From Caulobacteraceae bacterium (GTDB taxonomy: Bacteria > Pseudomonadota > Alphaproteobacteria > Caulobacterales > Caulobacteraceae), in assembly GCA_025351125.1 (NCBI GenBank), contig JANXWN010000185.1, positions 1-7,617 of the forward strand: a stretch of 7,617 bases of DNA, in the 5' to 3' direction. Position numbers and translations under genes: made by a program. Below are positions 1 through 6,433 of this stretch, piece by piece. The first letter of the stretch is position 1. Every line of letters begins with the position of its first letter. The notes beneath the pieces are model-generated. The model worked only from the letters and a program-made list of their open reading frames with translations, searched no databases and was not told the origin of the DNA.

Positions 1-894
1 GCCGAAGAAGCCGGCGGGCTGAAGGCGCAGATCGAGCAATTGTTGCGCGCCTCGGCCGCGACCCAGGACGAGGCGCGCAAGCTCAGCGCCGCCTTGCGGC
101 GCGGCGCCGGCGTGCAGGGCCGCTGGGGCGAGCAGATGCTGCGTAACGTCCTGGAAATGGCCGGTCTCAAAGCCAAAATCGATTTTGAAGAACAAATCTC
201 GGTGGATGCCGGCGCGCTTCGTCCCGACGTGATCGTACGCCTGCCGGGCGGCGGCGTGTTCGTGATCGACGCCAAGTGTTCGCTCAACGCATTTTTGGAG
301 GCGCAGGACACGGTGGACGAGGCGGTACGCGAGGCCGGCTACGTCCGCCACGCGCAAAGCGTGCGCGCGCACATGCAGAGTCTATCCGCCAAGGCTTATT
401 GGGATCAATTTGTTGATTCACCCGACTTCGTGGTGATGTTCGTGCCCGGTGACGCCTTTCTCGCCGCCGCCGTCGAGCGTCTGCCCGAGCTCTATACGCA
501 AGGCATGGACAGACGGGTGATCATGGTCACGCCCTCCAGCCTTTTCGCTCTGTGCAAGGCGGTAGTTTACGGCTGGCGGATCGACCAGCAAAACCTCAAC
601 GCCAGAGAGATCGTGGCTTTGGGCCGCGAGCTTTACAAACGTATTGCCGCCATGGCCGGCCACGCCCAGGCCATGGGCAAGGGGCTTGAGGCGGCGGTGA
701 GCCGCTACAACCAATTTGTCGGGTCGCTGGAAACCCAGGTGCACACCCAAGCCCGCCGGTTCGAGGACCTCAAGGTCGATCACGAGGACAAGCAAATTGC
801 CCACCTTGCGCCGATCGAGATAGCCGTTCGCCCTCTCACCAAACTGGCTCCCGCCTTGACGGTTGAGGCGCCCGTCCTTACCTCCCCGCCATGA
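1..894 (+). CDS. rmuC: RmuC family protein, 5' truncated by window edge
   Basis: This is the C-terminal 297 residues of an RmuC-family protein; the reading frame is open from base 1, so the true start lies upstream. RmuC proteins have a predicted PD-(D/E)XK nuclease-like fold and are linked to limiting DNA inversion and rearrangement. That role is family knowledge; the activity here is inferred. In fragment numbering I see GRWGEQML near residues 40-47, the nuclease-like core [19 protein letters not shown] at about 74-93 (D76, D91 and K93 as the PD...DxK signature), VMFVPGDAF near 145-153 and [19 protein letters not shown] near 175-193. All are characteristic RmuC blocks. The usual N-terminal membrane anchor and coiled coil are outside the window. 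The tail after about residue 265 is low in conservation. The stop overlaps the def start (ATGA), which suggests co-transcription and translational coupling. Confidence 0.95.
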   Translation, partial: AEEAGGLKAQIEQLLRASAATQDEARKLSAALRRGAGVQGRWGEQMLRNVLEMAGLKAKIDFEEQISVDAGALRPDVIVRLPGGGVFVIDAKCSLNAFLEAQDTVDEAVREAGYVRHAQSVRAHMQSLSAKAYWDQFVDSPDFVVMFVPGDAFLAAAVERLPELYTQGMDRRVIMVTPSSLFALCKAVVYGWRIDQQNLNAREIVALGRELYKRIAAMAGHAQAMGKGLEAAVSRYNQFVGSLETQVHTQARRFEDLKVDHEDKQIAHLAPIEIAVRPLTKLAPALTVEAPVLTSPP

Positions 895-1412
895 CGATCC
901 GCCGTATTCTTACCGTTGACGCCGACATGGCGGTGCTTAAGCAAAAATCTCTCCCTGTTCCCGTCGTGGATAACGCTCTACGCGCCCTCATGGATGACAT
1001 GTTGCAGACCATGTACGACGCGCCCGGCATCGGTCTAGCGGCCATCCAACTGGGCGAGCCTGTGCGCGTGATCGTCATGGATTTGGAAAAAGGCGAAGAG
1101 GCGACGGCTGCGCCGCGCTATTTCGTCAACCCGGAAATCCTTTGGGCGTCGGACGAATTGTTCGTTTACGAGGAAGGCTGCCTGTCAGTGCCGGAGATTT
1201 TCGATGAGGTCGAGCGTCCGGCGCGCGTGCGCCTGCGTTATCTCGATTACCACGGCAAAAAGCAGGAGGAGGATGCCGAAGGCTTGTTCGCCGTCTGTAT
1301 TCAACACGAAATTGACCACCTCGACGGCGTCCTGTTCATCGACCACCTGTCTCGCCTAAAACGTAACCGCGCCGTGGCGAAGGTGAAGAAACTCGCCAAA
1401 ACGGATGCCTGA
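891..1412 (+). CDS. def: Peptide deformylase
   Basis: This 173-residue protein is a type 1 peptide deformylase, a cytoplasmic metalloenzyme that removes the formyl group from the N-terminal formylmethionine of nascent proteins. All three family motifs are intact: GIGLAAIQ at residues 46-53, EGCLS at 95-99 (metal ligand C97) and QHEIDH at 138-143 (ligands H139 and H143, catalytic E140). Length is normal for the family. The ATG overlaps the rmuC stop by four bases and has no clear Shine-Dalgarno sequence, so translation probably depends on coupling to rmuC. Its metabolic partner fmt is about 1.8 kb downstream instead of directly adjacent. Two changes are conservative: the first motif reads AAIQ where many homologues have AAPQ or AAVQ, and the C-terminus is basic ([14 protein letters not shown]), as is common. 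Confidence 0.98.
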   Translation: MTIRRILTVDADMAVLKQKSLPVPVVDNALRALMDDMLQTMYDAPGIGLAAIQLGEPVRVIVMDLEKGEEATAAPRYFVNPEILWASDELFVYEEGCLSVPEIFDEVERPARVRLRYLDYHGKKQEEDAEGLFAVCIQHEIDHLDGVLFIDHLSRLKRNRAVAKVKKLAKTDA

Positions 1413-1480
1413 TATCACGCGTTTTCATCGTTTGACGCCCGTGCAAGATACGGCGTAGCTAGATCATGGCGGGGTCTGGG

Positions 1481-1486
1481 AGGGAG
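1481..1486 (+). promoter_or_regulatory. Shine-Dalgarno deciding the start at 1493
   Basis: AGGGAG lies six bases before the ATG at 1493. The alternative in-frame ATG at 1466 has no comparable purine-rich site upstream. This favours the shorter, 90-residue form of the membrane protein. Confidence 0.6.
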
Positions 1487-1492
1487 CTGGTT

Positions 1493-1765
1493 ATGCAAGA
1501 TCGCAGATCGGCCGAGGCGCGCCTGATGCGCAATTTCTATTTGAAAACCGGGCTGAAGGTCGCCGCCGTGTTGGTGGTCGTGTTTGTCCTGTCCCGCATT
1601 TGGGGACCAAATCTGATCAATCGCCACGAGGATCTCGCTCTGGCGGCAGGCATCGCCTGCTATGTCGCGGCTTTGGCGGTGATCTGTTGGCTGACCGTGC
1701 AAATCGGCGTCGATCGCAGGGCTCTCAATTTGGCCAAAGCCGACATCCATTCGGACCAACCTTAG
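1493..1765 (+). CDS. Small two-helix membrane protein, function unknown
   Basis: I do not recognise the family. The 90-residue protein has a charged N-terminus (residues 1-19, rich in Arg), a hydrophobic helix at about 20-37 (LKVAAVLVVVFVLSRIWG), a short polar loop at 38-47 (PNLINRHEDL) and a second helix at about 48-71 (LALAAGIACYVAALAVICW). A tail with a double Arg follows. The positive-inside rule predicts both ends in the cytoplasm and a short periplasmic loop. I chose ATG 1493 over ATG 1466 (99 residues) because of the ribosome binding site at 1481-1486. It ends 14 bases before the SPFH lipoprotein gene, so the two are probably co-transcribed, and a membrane partner role for that protein is possible but only inferred from position. 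It lacks the soluble OB-fold of NfeD, the classical partner of many SPFH proteins. About 80 bases separate it from def, with no clear terminator. Confidence 0.7.
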   Translation: MQDRRSAEARLMRNFYLKTGLKVAAVLVVVFVLSRIWGPNLINRHEDLALAAGIACYVAALAVICWLTVQIGVDRRALNLAKADIHSDQP

Positions 1766-1779
1766 AAAGACCGCTAGGC

Positions 1780-2601
1780 ATGAATAAGTCTTGGATTGTG
1801 TGCGTTTGCGCCGCCGCGCTGGTTGGCTGTGGTCAGGTCAAGCCCGGCCATGTCGGCATCAAGGTTAACCAATTTGGCTCAAACGCCGGCGTGAGCGACC
1901 AATCGTTGGGGGTCGGCACCTATTTCACCCCCTTCGGCACCACGATCTACGAATATCCGGTGTTCACCAACACCTACACCTATACCCACAGCGCCACGGA
2001 AAGCTCGAGCGAGAACGAAGAGTTTAATTTTCAGGACAAGAACGGTCTGGGGCTCAGCGCCGATGTCGCCGTGAGTTATTCGGTCAATGCCCAGCTGGCG
2101 CCCAAATTGTTCCAGAAATACCGCACCGACGCCGGCGGGATTATCGCCGGCCCGCTTCGCAACGCCATCCGTAACGCGTTGGTCAATCGCGCCGCGGCAA
2201 TGGGGGTCGAGGAAATTTACGGCCCCCGCAAACAAGAATTGCTAACGACCGTGCAGGCCGACGTCGCCGCCTATTTCGCACCCTACGGACTGAACGTCGA
2301 AAAATTGTTCTGGGCCGGCAATGTGCGCGTCCCGGACGTCGTCTTGGCGCAGATCAACAATAAGATCGCCAATGAGCAGCACGCCTTGGCCGCTCAGGCG
2401 CAAGTCGCCACCGTGCAGGCCGAAGCCCAGCAACGCATCGCTCAAGCCGAAGGCGAGGCCAAGGCGATCCAAGTGCAAGGCGACACCCTGCGCTCCAACC
2501 CCCAGGTGCTCCAACTGCGGGCCATCGAAAAATGGGACGGCCATTTGCCGCAAGTGACCGGTAGTGGCGCAACCCCGTTCATTCAACTGGATAAGAAATA
2601 G
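1780..2601 (+). CDS. SPFH/band-7 domain lipoprotein (prohibitin-like)
   Basis: This 273-residue protein starts with a short lipoprotein signal peptide, MNKSWIVCVCAAALVGCGQ. The lipobox is LVGC with Cys at residue 17, so it should be lipid-anchored and face the periplasm. The +2 residue is Gly, not Asp; by the enterobacterial sorting rule this would favour the outer membrane. An SPFH/band-7 domain spans roughly residues 20-190 (KPGHVGIKVN, then a beta-rich part, then the helix GPLRNAIRNALVNRAAAMGVEEIYG and the strand YFAPYGLNVEKLFW). An Ala/Gln/Glu-rich helix, probably coiled coil, covers about 192-238 and ends in the conserved block NPQVLQLRAIEKWDGHLP. Family members form oligomeric membrane-associated rings or scaffolds; the substrate or client here is unknown. 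An open frame reaches upstream to ATG 1600, but it overlaps the previous gene and would bury the signal peptide, so ATG 1780 is preferred. The Shine-Dalgarno is weak (AGAAAG, 10 bases upstream). Confidence 0.9.
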   Translation: MNKSWIVCVCAAALVGCGQVKPGHVGIKVNQFGSNAGVSDQSLGVGTYFTPFGTTIYEYPVFTNTYTYTHSATESSSENEEFNFQDKNGLGLSADVAVSYSVNAQLAPKLFQKYRTDAGGIIAGPLRNAIRNALVNRAAAMGVEEIYGPRKQELLTTVQADVAAYFAPYGLNVEKLFWAGNVRVPDVVLAQINNKIANEQHALAAQAQVATVQAEAQQRIAQAEGEAKAIQVQGDTLRSNPQVLQLRAIEKWDGHLPQVTGSGATPFIQLDKK

Positions 2602-2621
2602 GGTCGGGCGAGAATGCATCG

Positions 2622-3112
2622 GTGTTCATATGCGACGAAATCACCGCCGACGTTGAACCAATTGCAACACTCATAACGGCCGCCTTCGCCCCCATGCCTC
2701 ACAGCAGCCGTACCGAGGCCCAGATCGTCGCGCGCCTACGCGAGGCGACCGCCCTGACGCTGTCGCTGGTCGCGGTGGATGATGACGACATCGTCGGTCA
2801 CATCGCCTTTTCCGCCGTGACCATCGGCGGACAGGATATCGGGTGATTCGGTCTTGGTCCGGTGGCGGTTCGACCCGATCGGCAAGGTCGAGGCTTGGGC
2901 GATGCGCTCGTGCGAGCGGGTTTGACGGGGCTGACCTCCCTTGGCGCCAAGGGCTGCGTCTTGCTCGGCAACCCGAAATATTACTGTCGGTTCGGTTTCG
3001 CGGTCATCCCGGGCTTAACCTTCGCGGGCGCCCCGCGCGCTACTTTCAGGCACTGGCCTTGGGCGGGCCTAGCGCGAGCGGGACGGTCGCCTACCATGCC
3101 GCGTTTGGCTGA
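2622..3112 (+). pseudogene. YhbS-like GNAT acetyltransferase, nonsense plus frameshift
   Basis: The pieces join into one GNAT N-acetyltransferase of the YhbS type. Part one (GTG 2622 to 2843) reads VFICDEITADVEPIATLITAAF and ends ..FSAVTIGGQDIG, then hits TGA at 2844-2846. The same frame continues FGLGPVAVRPDRQGRGLGDALV, with the acetyl-CoA motif QGRGLG encoded at 2883-2900, and CVLLGNPKYYCRFGF. The TGA sits where YhbS-type proteins usually have Trp, so a single TGG to TGA change explains it. After FAGAP, at the C run 3031-3034, the family sequence moves to another frame: ARYFQALALGGPSASG and on to a TGA at 3110-3112. Restoring one base in the C run gives a continuous protein of about 163 residues, a normal length. 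Other genes here clearly end at TGA, so Trp recoding is unlikely. Two independent lesions point to a decayed gene, though sequencing error is possible for each. The GTG start matches the family N-terminus, 20 bases after the SPFH stop. Confidence 0.85.
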
Positions 3113-3198
3113 CCACGCCGTCGCGAAGGCGCGGGTCGCGATAGCATTCCGCTCATCCGCCGGTTCCCTCGCCCGCCGCACACCGTTAAACCCTCTTT

Positions 3199-4125
3199 AT
3201 GCGCATCGCCTTTCTTGGAACCCCTGATTTTGCTCTACCAACCCTCGCCGCTTTGATTGACGCGGGGCATGAGGTGGCGTGCGTTTACACCCAGCCCGCC
3301 GCGCCGAGCGGGCGGGGACAGGGGCTCAAGCCTTCGCCGGTGGCCGGTTTCGCGGCGGCGCGCGGGATCGCGGTGCGCACGCCGCCATCCATGCGGGCGC
3401 CTGAAGAAATCGCGGCCTTCACGGCGCTCAAGCTCGATGCGGCGGTGGTGGTCGCCTACGGGCAGATCCTTTTGCAAGAGGTTTTGTCCGCCCCGCGCCT
3501 TGGCTGTTTCAATCTGCACGGTTCGCTCCTGCCCCGCTGGCGCGGCGCGGCCCCAATCCAGCGTGCGATCATGGCCGGCGACGCGATCACCGGGGCGCAA
3601 GTCATGCGCATGACGGCCGGCTTGGACGAGGGTCCGGTGCTCGGTGGGGTGACGTTAAGGATTGATGCCCTGGAAACGTTCGGAAGCTTGCACGACCGAA
3701 TGGCGCGGGCGGGCGCCGCTCTGATGGCCCAGGTGATCGACGCTGTCGCGCGCGGCGGGGCGACGGAGACGCCGCAACCCGCGGAAGGCGTCAGCTACGC
3801 CCGGAAAATCAAGGCGAAAGACGCGCAGATCGACTGGAGCGCTCCCGCCGAAGAGACCGATCGGCGGATCCGGGGGCTGTCGCCGTTCCCCGGCGCTTGG
3901 TTCACGCTGTCCTCGGAGCGTGGCCCGGTACGCGTGAAAGCTCTATCGTCGCGGGTTGAAGACGGCGGCGGCGAACCGGGCGTGGTGCTGGACGACAATT
4001 TGCTGATCGCCGGACGGACCGGCGCCGTGCGCCTGTTGCGCGCCCAACGCGAAGGGCGCGGCGCGCAGGACGCGGCGGAATTTCTACGCGGCTTTCCCGT
4101 CGCGGCGGGAATGCGGCTTTCCTGA
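3199..4125 (+). CDS. fmt: Methionyl-tRNA formyltransferase
   Basis: This 308-residue enzyme transfers a formyl group from 10-formyltetrahydrofolate to Met-tRNAfMet, making the bacterial initiator tRNA; def later removes the formyl group. The start [16 protein letters not shown] is the canonical N-terminus. The catalytic region has N105 and H107 in [20 protein letters not shown] and D143 in MTAGLDEGP, matching N106, H108 and D144 of the E. coli enzyme. The linker block [14 protein letters not shown] lies at about 200-213, followed by the C-terminal tRNA-binding domain. Length is close to the usual 310-315. No Shine-Dalgarno precedes the ATG: the upstream bases are pyrimidine-rich (CCCTCTTT), so initiation may be leaderless or rely on an unstructured leader. 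The stop overlaps the truA start by one base (TGATG), so the two are an operon. The 86 bases upstream carry no convincing promoter. Confidence 0.98.
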   Translation: MRIAFLGTPDFALPTLAALIDAGHEVACVYTQPAAPSGRGQGLKPSPVAGFAAARGIAVRTPPSMRAPEEIAAFTALKLDAAVVVAYGQILLQEVLSAPRLGCFNLHGSLLPRWRGAAPIQRAIMAGDAITGAQVMRMTAGLDEGPVLGGVTLRIDALETFGSLHDRMARAGAALMAQVIDAVARGGATETPQPAEGVSYARKIKAKDAQIDWSAPAEETDRRIRGLSPFPGAWFTLSSERGPVRVKALSSRVEDGGGEPGVVLDDNLLIAGRTGAVRLLRAQREGRGAQDAAEFLRGFPVAAGMRLS

Positions 4126-4883
4126 TGCCGCGCTATCGCCTCACCGTGGAATACGACGGCGGGCCCTACAACGGCTTTCAGGCGCAGGCGGATCAGCCGA
4201 CGGTTCAGGGCGCTATCGAGGCCGCCGTCGCCGCCTTTTGCGGCGAGAGCGTGCGCCTTCACGCGGCCGGCCGCACCGACGCCGGCGTGCACGCCTCCGG
4301 TCAGGTGATTCATGTCGATTTGGCCAAGGCGTGGTCCGCCGCCGTCGTGATGAATGCCCTCAATGCCCATTTGCGGCATCAAGCGGTTGCGATCGTCAGC
4401 GCCGAACAAGTCGATGAAACCTTCCACGCCCGGTTTTCGGCGTGCGGGCGGCGCTATCTTTACCGCATTCTCTGCCGCCCCGGTCCACCCGCCCTGGAGC
4501 GCGGGCGGGTGTGGCATGTTAAGACGCCGCTGGATGCCGACGCCATGAACGCCGCCGCGCAAATGCTTGTCGGCCGGCACGACTTCACCACCTTCCGCGA
4601 CGCCGCCTGCCAAGCCAAATCGGCGATCAAAACCTTGGATAGGGCCACGGCGAGCCGAGCCGACGAGGAGATTCACGTCGCCTTCGCGGCGCGGTCATTC
4701 CTCCACCGCCAGGTGCGCTCGATGGTCGGGTCGCTGGTTGAGGTCGGAAAGGGTCGTTGGTCGATCGTCGATTTCGGCTCCGCCCTGGCCGCCTCTGACC
4801 GCGCCGCGTGTGGCCCCGTCGCGCCGGCGGCGGGGTTGTGTTTGGTGGCAGTGGACTATGAGGATGACCGACGTCTTACCTGA
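4125..4883 (+). CDS. truA: tRNA pseudouridine(38-40) synthase TruA
   Basis: TruA converts uridines 38, 39 and 40 in the anticodon stem-loop of many tRNAs to pseudouridine. The 252-residue protein has the N-terminal block [18 protein letters not shown], the catalytic motif [10 protein letters not shown] at residues 48-57 with nucleophile D52, and [16 protein letters not shown] at 100-115. The C-terminal signatures are GRHDFTTFR at 150-158, [11 protein letters not shown] at 192-202 and [11 protein letters not shown] at 230-240. Everything expected is intact and the length is typical. The ATG shares one base with the fmt stop, giving stop-start coupling. The gene faces dapE tail to tail with 39 bases between the two stop codons. 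I see no plus-strand terminator there; the hairpin in that gap has its T tract on the minus strand. Confidence 0.98.
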   Translation: MPRYRLTVEYDGGPYNGFQAQADQPTVQGAIEAAVAAFCGESVRLHAAGRTDAGVHASGQVIHVDLAKAWSAAVVMNALNAHLRHQAVAIVSAEQVDETFHARFSACGRRYLYRILCRPGPPALERGRVWHVKTPLDADAMNAAAQMLVGRHDFTTFRDAACQAKSAIKTLDRATASRADEEIHVAFAARSFLHRQVRSMVGSLVEVGKGRWSIVDFGSALAASDRAACGPVAPAAGLCLVAVDYEDDRRLT

Positions 4884-4907
4884 ATTCTCTGGCCTCTTTG
4901 GGGGTAG

Positions 4908-4929
4908 AAAAACCGGCTGCGGTCAGCCG
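4908..4929 (-). terminator. Rho-independent terminator of dapE
   Basis: Read on the minus strand this is CGGCTG, loop ACCG, CAGCCG, then GTTTTTC: a perfect six-base-pair GC-rich stem with a four-base loop and a run of five T after one G. The plus-strand reading has no T tract after the stem, so it serves dapE and not truA. The first arm includes the dapE stop codon (TGA at 4925-4923), so the last codons of dapE form part of the hairpin. Confidence 0.75.
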
Positions 4930-6080
4930 CCAAACGCCGCGAAATAATCGCCGATCAGCCGCTCGTAAATGGTCGACAGGGCGACGATCTCCGCCACCGG
5001 CGCGCATTCGTCCACGGCGTGCATGGTGGTTCCCACCAAACCGAATTCCACGACGGGGCACAGCGCGCGGATGAAGCGAGCGTCCGACGTGCCGCCGGTG
5101 GTTGAAAGTTGCGGCTCCACGCCGCTCGCCGCGCGCACCGCGCCGGCGACCACGGCGGTAAAATCGCCCGGCGAGGTTAGAAAGGCCTCGCCGCTGATCT
5201 TGGGCGTGACGGTAACCCGGCCGGCGAAGCCTTCGTTGACCATTCGCGCTTCCTCCAGCAGCCAAGCCGCCAAGTCCGCGCCGGTGTGGGTCGGGTTAAA
5301 GCGGATGTTCAGATAGGCCGACGCCGAGGCGGCAATGACATTGGTCGCCGCATTGCCGACATCGATGGTGGTGATTTCGAGATTGGACGGCTGGAAGCCC
5401 TCATAACCTTCGTCCAATCGGCGCCCTTGCAATCGCGCCAGCAGTCGCACCAGAACCGGAACCGGGTTGGCGGCGCGATCGGGATAAGCGACGTGGCCTT
5501 GGCGCCCCGCGACGGTAATCGTCGCGCCGATGCTGCCGCGCCGACCGATCTTGATCAGGTCGCCCAAAAAGGCGCTGGAGGTGGGTTCACCGACGACGCA
5601 ATGGTCGATGACCTGGCCCTCCGCCGCCAAAGCCGCCGCCACCGCCTTGGTGCCGTGTTCCGCGAGCCCCTCTTCGTCGCCGGTGATCAACAGCGAAATC
5701 GATCCGGCGGGCGCGCCCTTCGCCAGAACCCGCGACACGGCGGCGACAAACGCGGCGATGGCGCTTTTCATGTCAACCGCCCCGCGACCGACCAGCACGC
5801 CCCCCTCGACCTCGGCGGAGAACGGCCCTTTCGACCACGCCGTGACGTCGCCGACCGGCACCACGTCGGTATGACCGGCGAAGCATAGATTTGGCCGCCC
5901 GCTTCCCAAACGGGCGTACATATTCTCAATTTCGCCAAACCGCATCCGCCGACAGGCGAAGCCAAGCGTTTCCAGCGCGCCTTGCACGATATCCATCGCC
6001 CCGCCGTCCGCCGGCGTCACCGAGTTGCAACGGATCAGATCGCGGGTCAGAGCGACGGGGTCGAGGGGAGCGCTGGTCAT
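4923..6080 (-). CDS. dapE: Succinyl-diaminopimelate desuccinylase
   Basis: DapE is a cytoplasmic dinuclear zinc hydrolase that splits N-succinyl-LL-2,6-diaminopimelate into succinate and LL-diaminopimelate, feeding lysine and peptidoglycan synthesis. With the start at 6080 (MTSAPLDPVALTRDL) it is 385 residues, a normal length. Visible metal and catalytic residues are H70 in AGHTDVVP, D103 in GRGAVDMKS, E136 and E137 in GDEEG, E165 in VVGEP and H354 in TTMHAVDE. H196 in GRQGHVAYP lies in the lid domain and is probably substrate-binding. Alternative starts are ATG 6092 (four extra residues, MEHR) and ATG 6170 (30 extra). The latter has by far the best ribosome binding site, but its extension is Arg-rich and unlike DapE. 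The frame stays open to 6347 without family-like sequence. dapD, the earlier enzyme of the same branch, lies upstream on the same strand but is separated by an opposing cupin gene. Confidence 0.96.
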   Translation of the reverse strand: MTSAPLDPVALTRDLIRCNSVTPADGGAMDIVQGALETLGFACRRMRFGEIENMYARLGSGRPNLCFAGHTDVVPVGDVTAWSKGPFSAEVEGGVLVGRGAVDMKSAIAAFVAAVSRVLAKGAPAGSISLLITGDEEGLAEHGTKAVAAALAAEGQVIDHCVVGEPTSSAFLGDLIKIGRRGSIGATITVAGRQGHVAYPDRAANPVPVLVRLLARLQGRRLDEGYEGFQPSNLEITTIDVGNAATNVIAASASAYLNIRFNPTHTGADLAAWLLEEARMVNEGFAGRVTVTPKISGEAFLTSPGDFTAVVAGAVRAASGVEPQLSTTGGTSDARFIRALCPVVEFGLVGTTMHAVDECAPVAEIVALSTIYERLIGDYFAAFGG

Positions 6081-6175
6081 GCGGTGTTCCATAGTCTGCG
6101 GACCGGAGCCTCGCAAACCAGGCTGGCGTTGTGCGGAATGCCTCATCGGCGAATTGCTCCGCAGGGCCATGGTTG

Positions 6176-6185
6176 TCCCTTTCCC
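6176..6185 (-). promoter_or_regulatory. Candidate Shine-Dalgarno for an upstream dapE start
   Basis: The minus strand reads GGGAAAGGGA, five bases before an ATG at 6170 that is in frame with dapE. It is the strongest purine-rich site on this strand in the gap. The ATGs at 6092 and 6080 have at best a weak GGA. It could drive a DapE with a 30-residue extension, or may be chance. Confidence 0.35.
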
Positions 6186-6240
6186 GATTCCGTCATCGGC
6201 GGGCGGCAGTTCCACCGATCCATTCGGCGCGATCCCGCTA

Positions 6241-6260
6241 TGGCCGCGCCGGCGCGGCCA
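6241..6260. repeat. Perfect 20-bp GC-rich palindrome
   Basis: TGGCCGCGCCGGCGCGGCCA equals its own reverse complement over all 20 bases, and the symmetry stops at both ends (A/C mismatch). As RNA it could form a strong hairpin on either strand, with a tight turn. No T tract follows on either side, so a simple terminator is unlikely. It could be a REP-like element, a protein site or an mRNA-leader hairpin between the divergent genes. Confidence 0.8.
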
Positions 6261-6271
6261 CGCTGCCCGCT

Positions 6272-6319
6272 CGCCCAATGGGTGGCCGGGACGAACGCCC
6301 AGCCATGACGCCCAATGGG
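6272..6319. repeat. 11-bp direct repeat CGCCCAATGGG
   Basis: CGCCCAATGGG occurs at 6272-6282 and again at 6309-6319, with start points 37 bases apart. The second copy runs into the inverted repeats described for this gap. The meaning is unknown; paired operator sites or remnants of a degenerate intergenic repeat are both possible. Confidence 0.6.
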
Positions 6320-6351
6320 GATATGGGTCGCCTGAGCCCCATTTCACCCAT
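6314..6351. repeat. Two interlocking inverted repeats
   Basis: AATGGGG at 6314-6320 pairs with CCCCATT at 6337-6343, and ATGGGT at 6323-6328 pairs with ACCCAT at 6346-6351. The arms alternate (A, B, A', B') with equal nine-base offsets. In RNA this would be a pseudoknot or two mutually exclusive hairpins. No known RNA family is recognised. Confidence 0.45.
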
Positions 6352-6433
6352 CAGCGGGGAGTTATGCTCAGAGGGGGAAGGCGTTACTGTGTAAGTCCAG
6401 CCTCCACAGATCACTCCTACCAAGAACCCGCAA

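Larger units (their letters stand above)
6081..6433. other. 353-base divergent intergenic region, repeat-rich, no gene seen
   Basis: This gap separates the dapE and cupin starts, which diverge, so it should hold promoters for both. I see no convincing -35/-10 pair for either. A minus-strand frame remains open through nearly all of it in phase with dapE, but its translation is low-complexity and not DapE-like. The region contains a candidate ribosome binding site facing dapE (6176-6185), a perfect 20-bp palindrome (6241-6260), an 11-bp direct repeat and two interlocking inverted repeats (6314-6351). I recognise no known riboswitch, tRNA or structured RNA family. Confidence 0.6.

Noticed and set aside
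1432..1461. Promoter TTGACG ... TAGCTA before the small membrane protein
   Set aside because: The -35-like box is fair, but the -10-like box matches only two of six consensus bases, so it is not supported.
1493..1765. Small membrane protein as an NfeD homologue
   Set aside because: It has two helices but is far too short to hold the OB-fold domain that defines NfeD, and no NfeD motif is visible.
1600..1779. 60-residue N-terminal extension of the SPFH protein from ATG 1600
   Set aside because: It overlaps the small membrane protein in another frame, has no family similarity and would hide a clear lipoprotein signal peptide starting at 1780.
2844..2846. TGA read as tryptophan or selenocysteine
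   Set aside because: Six other genes here end at TGA, Trp is encoded by TGG, no selenocysteine-type context is evident and a second frameshift lesion lies in the same gene.
3795..4676. 293-residue open frame on the minus strand across fmt and truA
   Set aside because: It is antisense to two well-supported genes, and its translation shows no recognisable motif; long shadow frames are common in GC-rich DNA.
5286..5888. 200-residue plus-strand open frame inside dapE
   Set aside because: It is antisense to the metal-binding core of dapE, with low-complexity Arg/Gly/Asp sequence and no motif.
6081..6347. 89-residue extension of DapE to a start at 6347
   Set aside because: The translated extension is Arg/Gly/Pro-rich, reads through the palindrome and is unlike any DapE N-terminus; family length fits the start at 6080.
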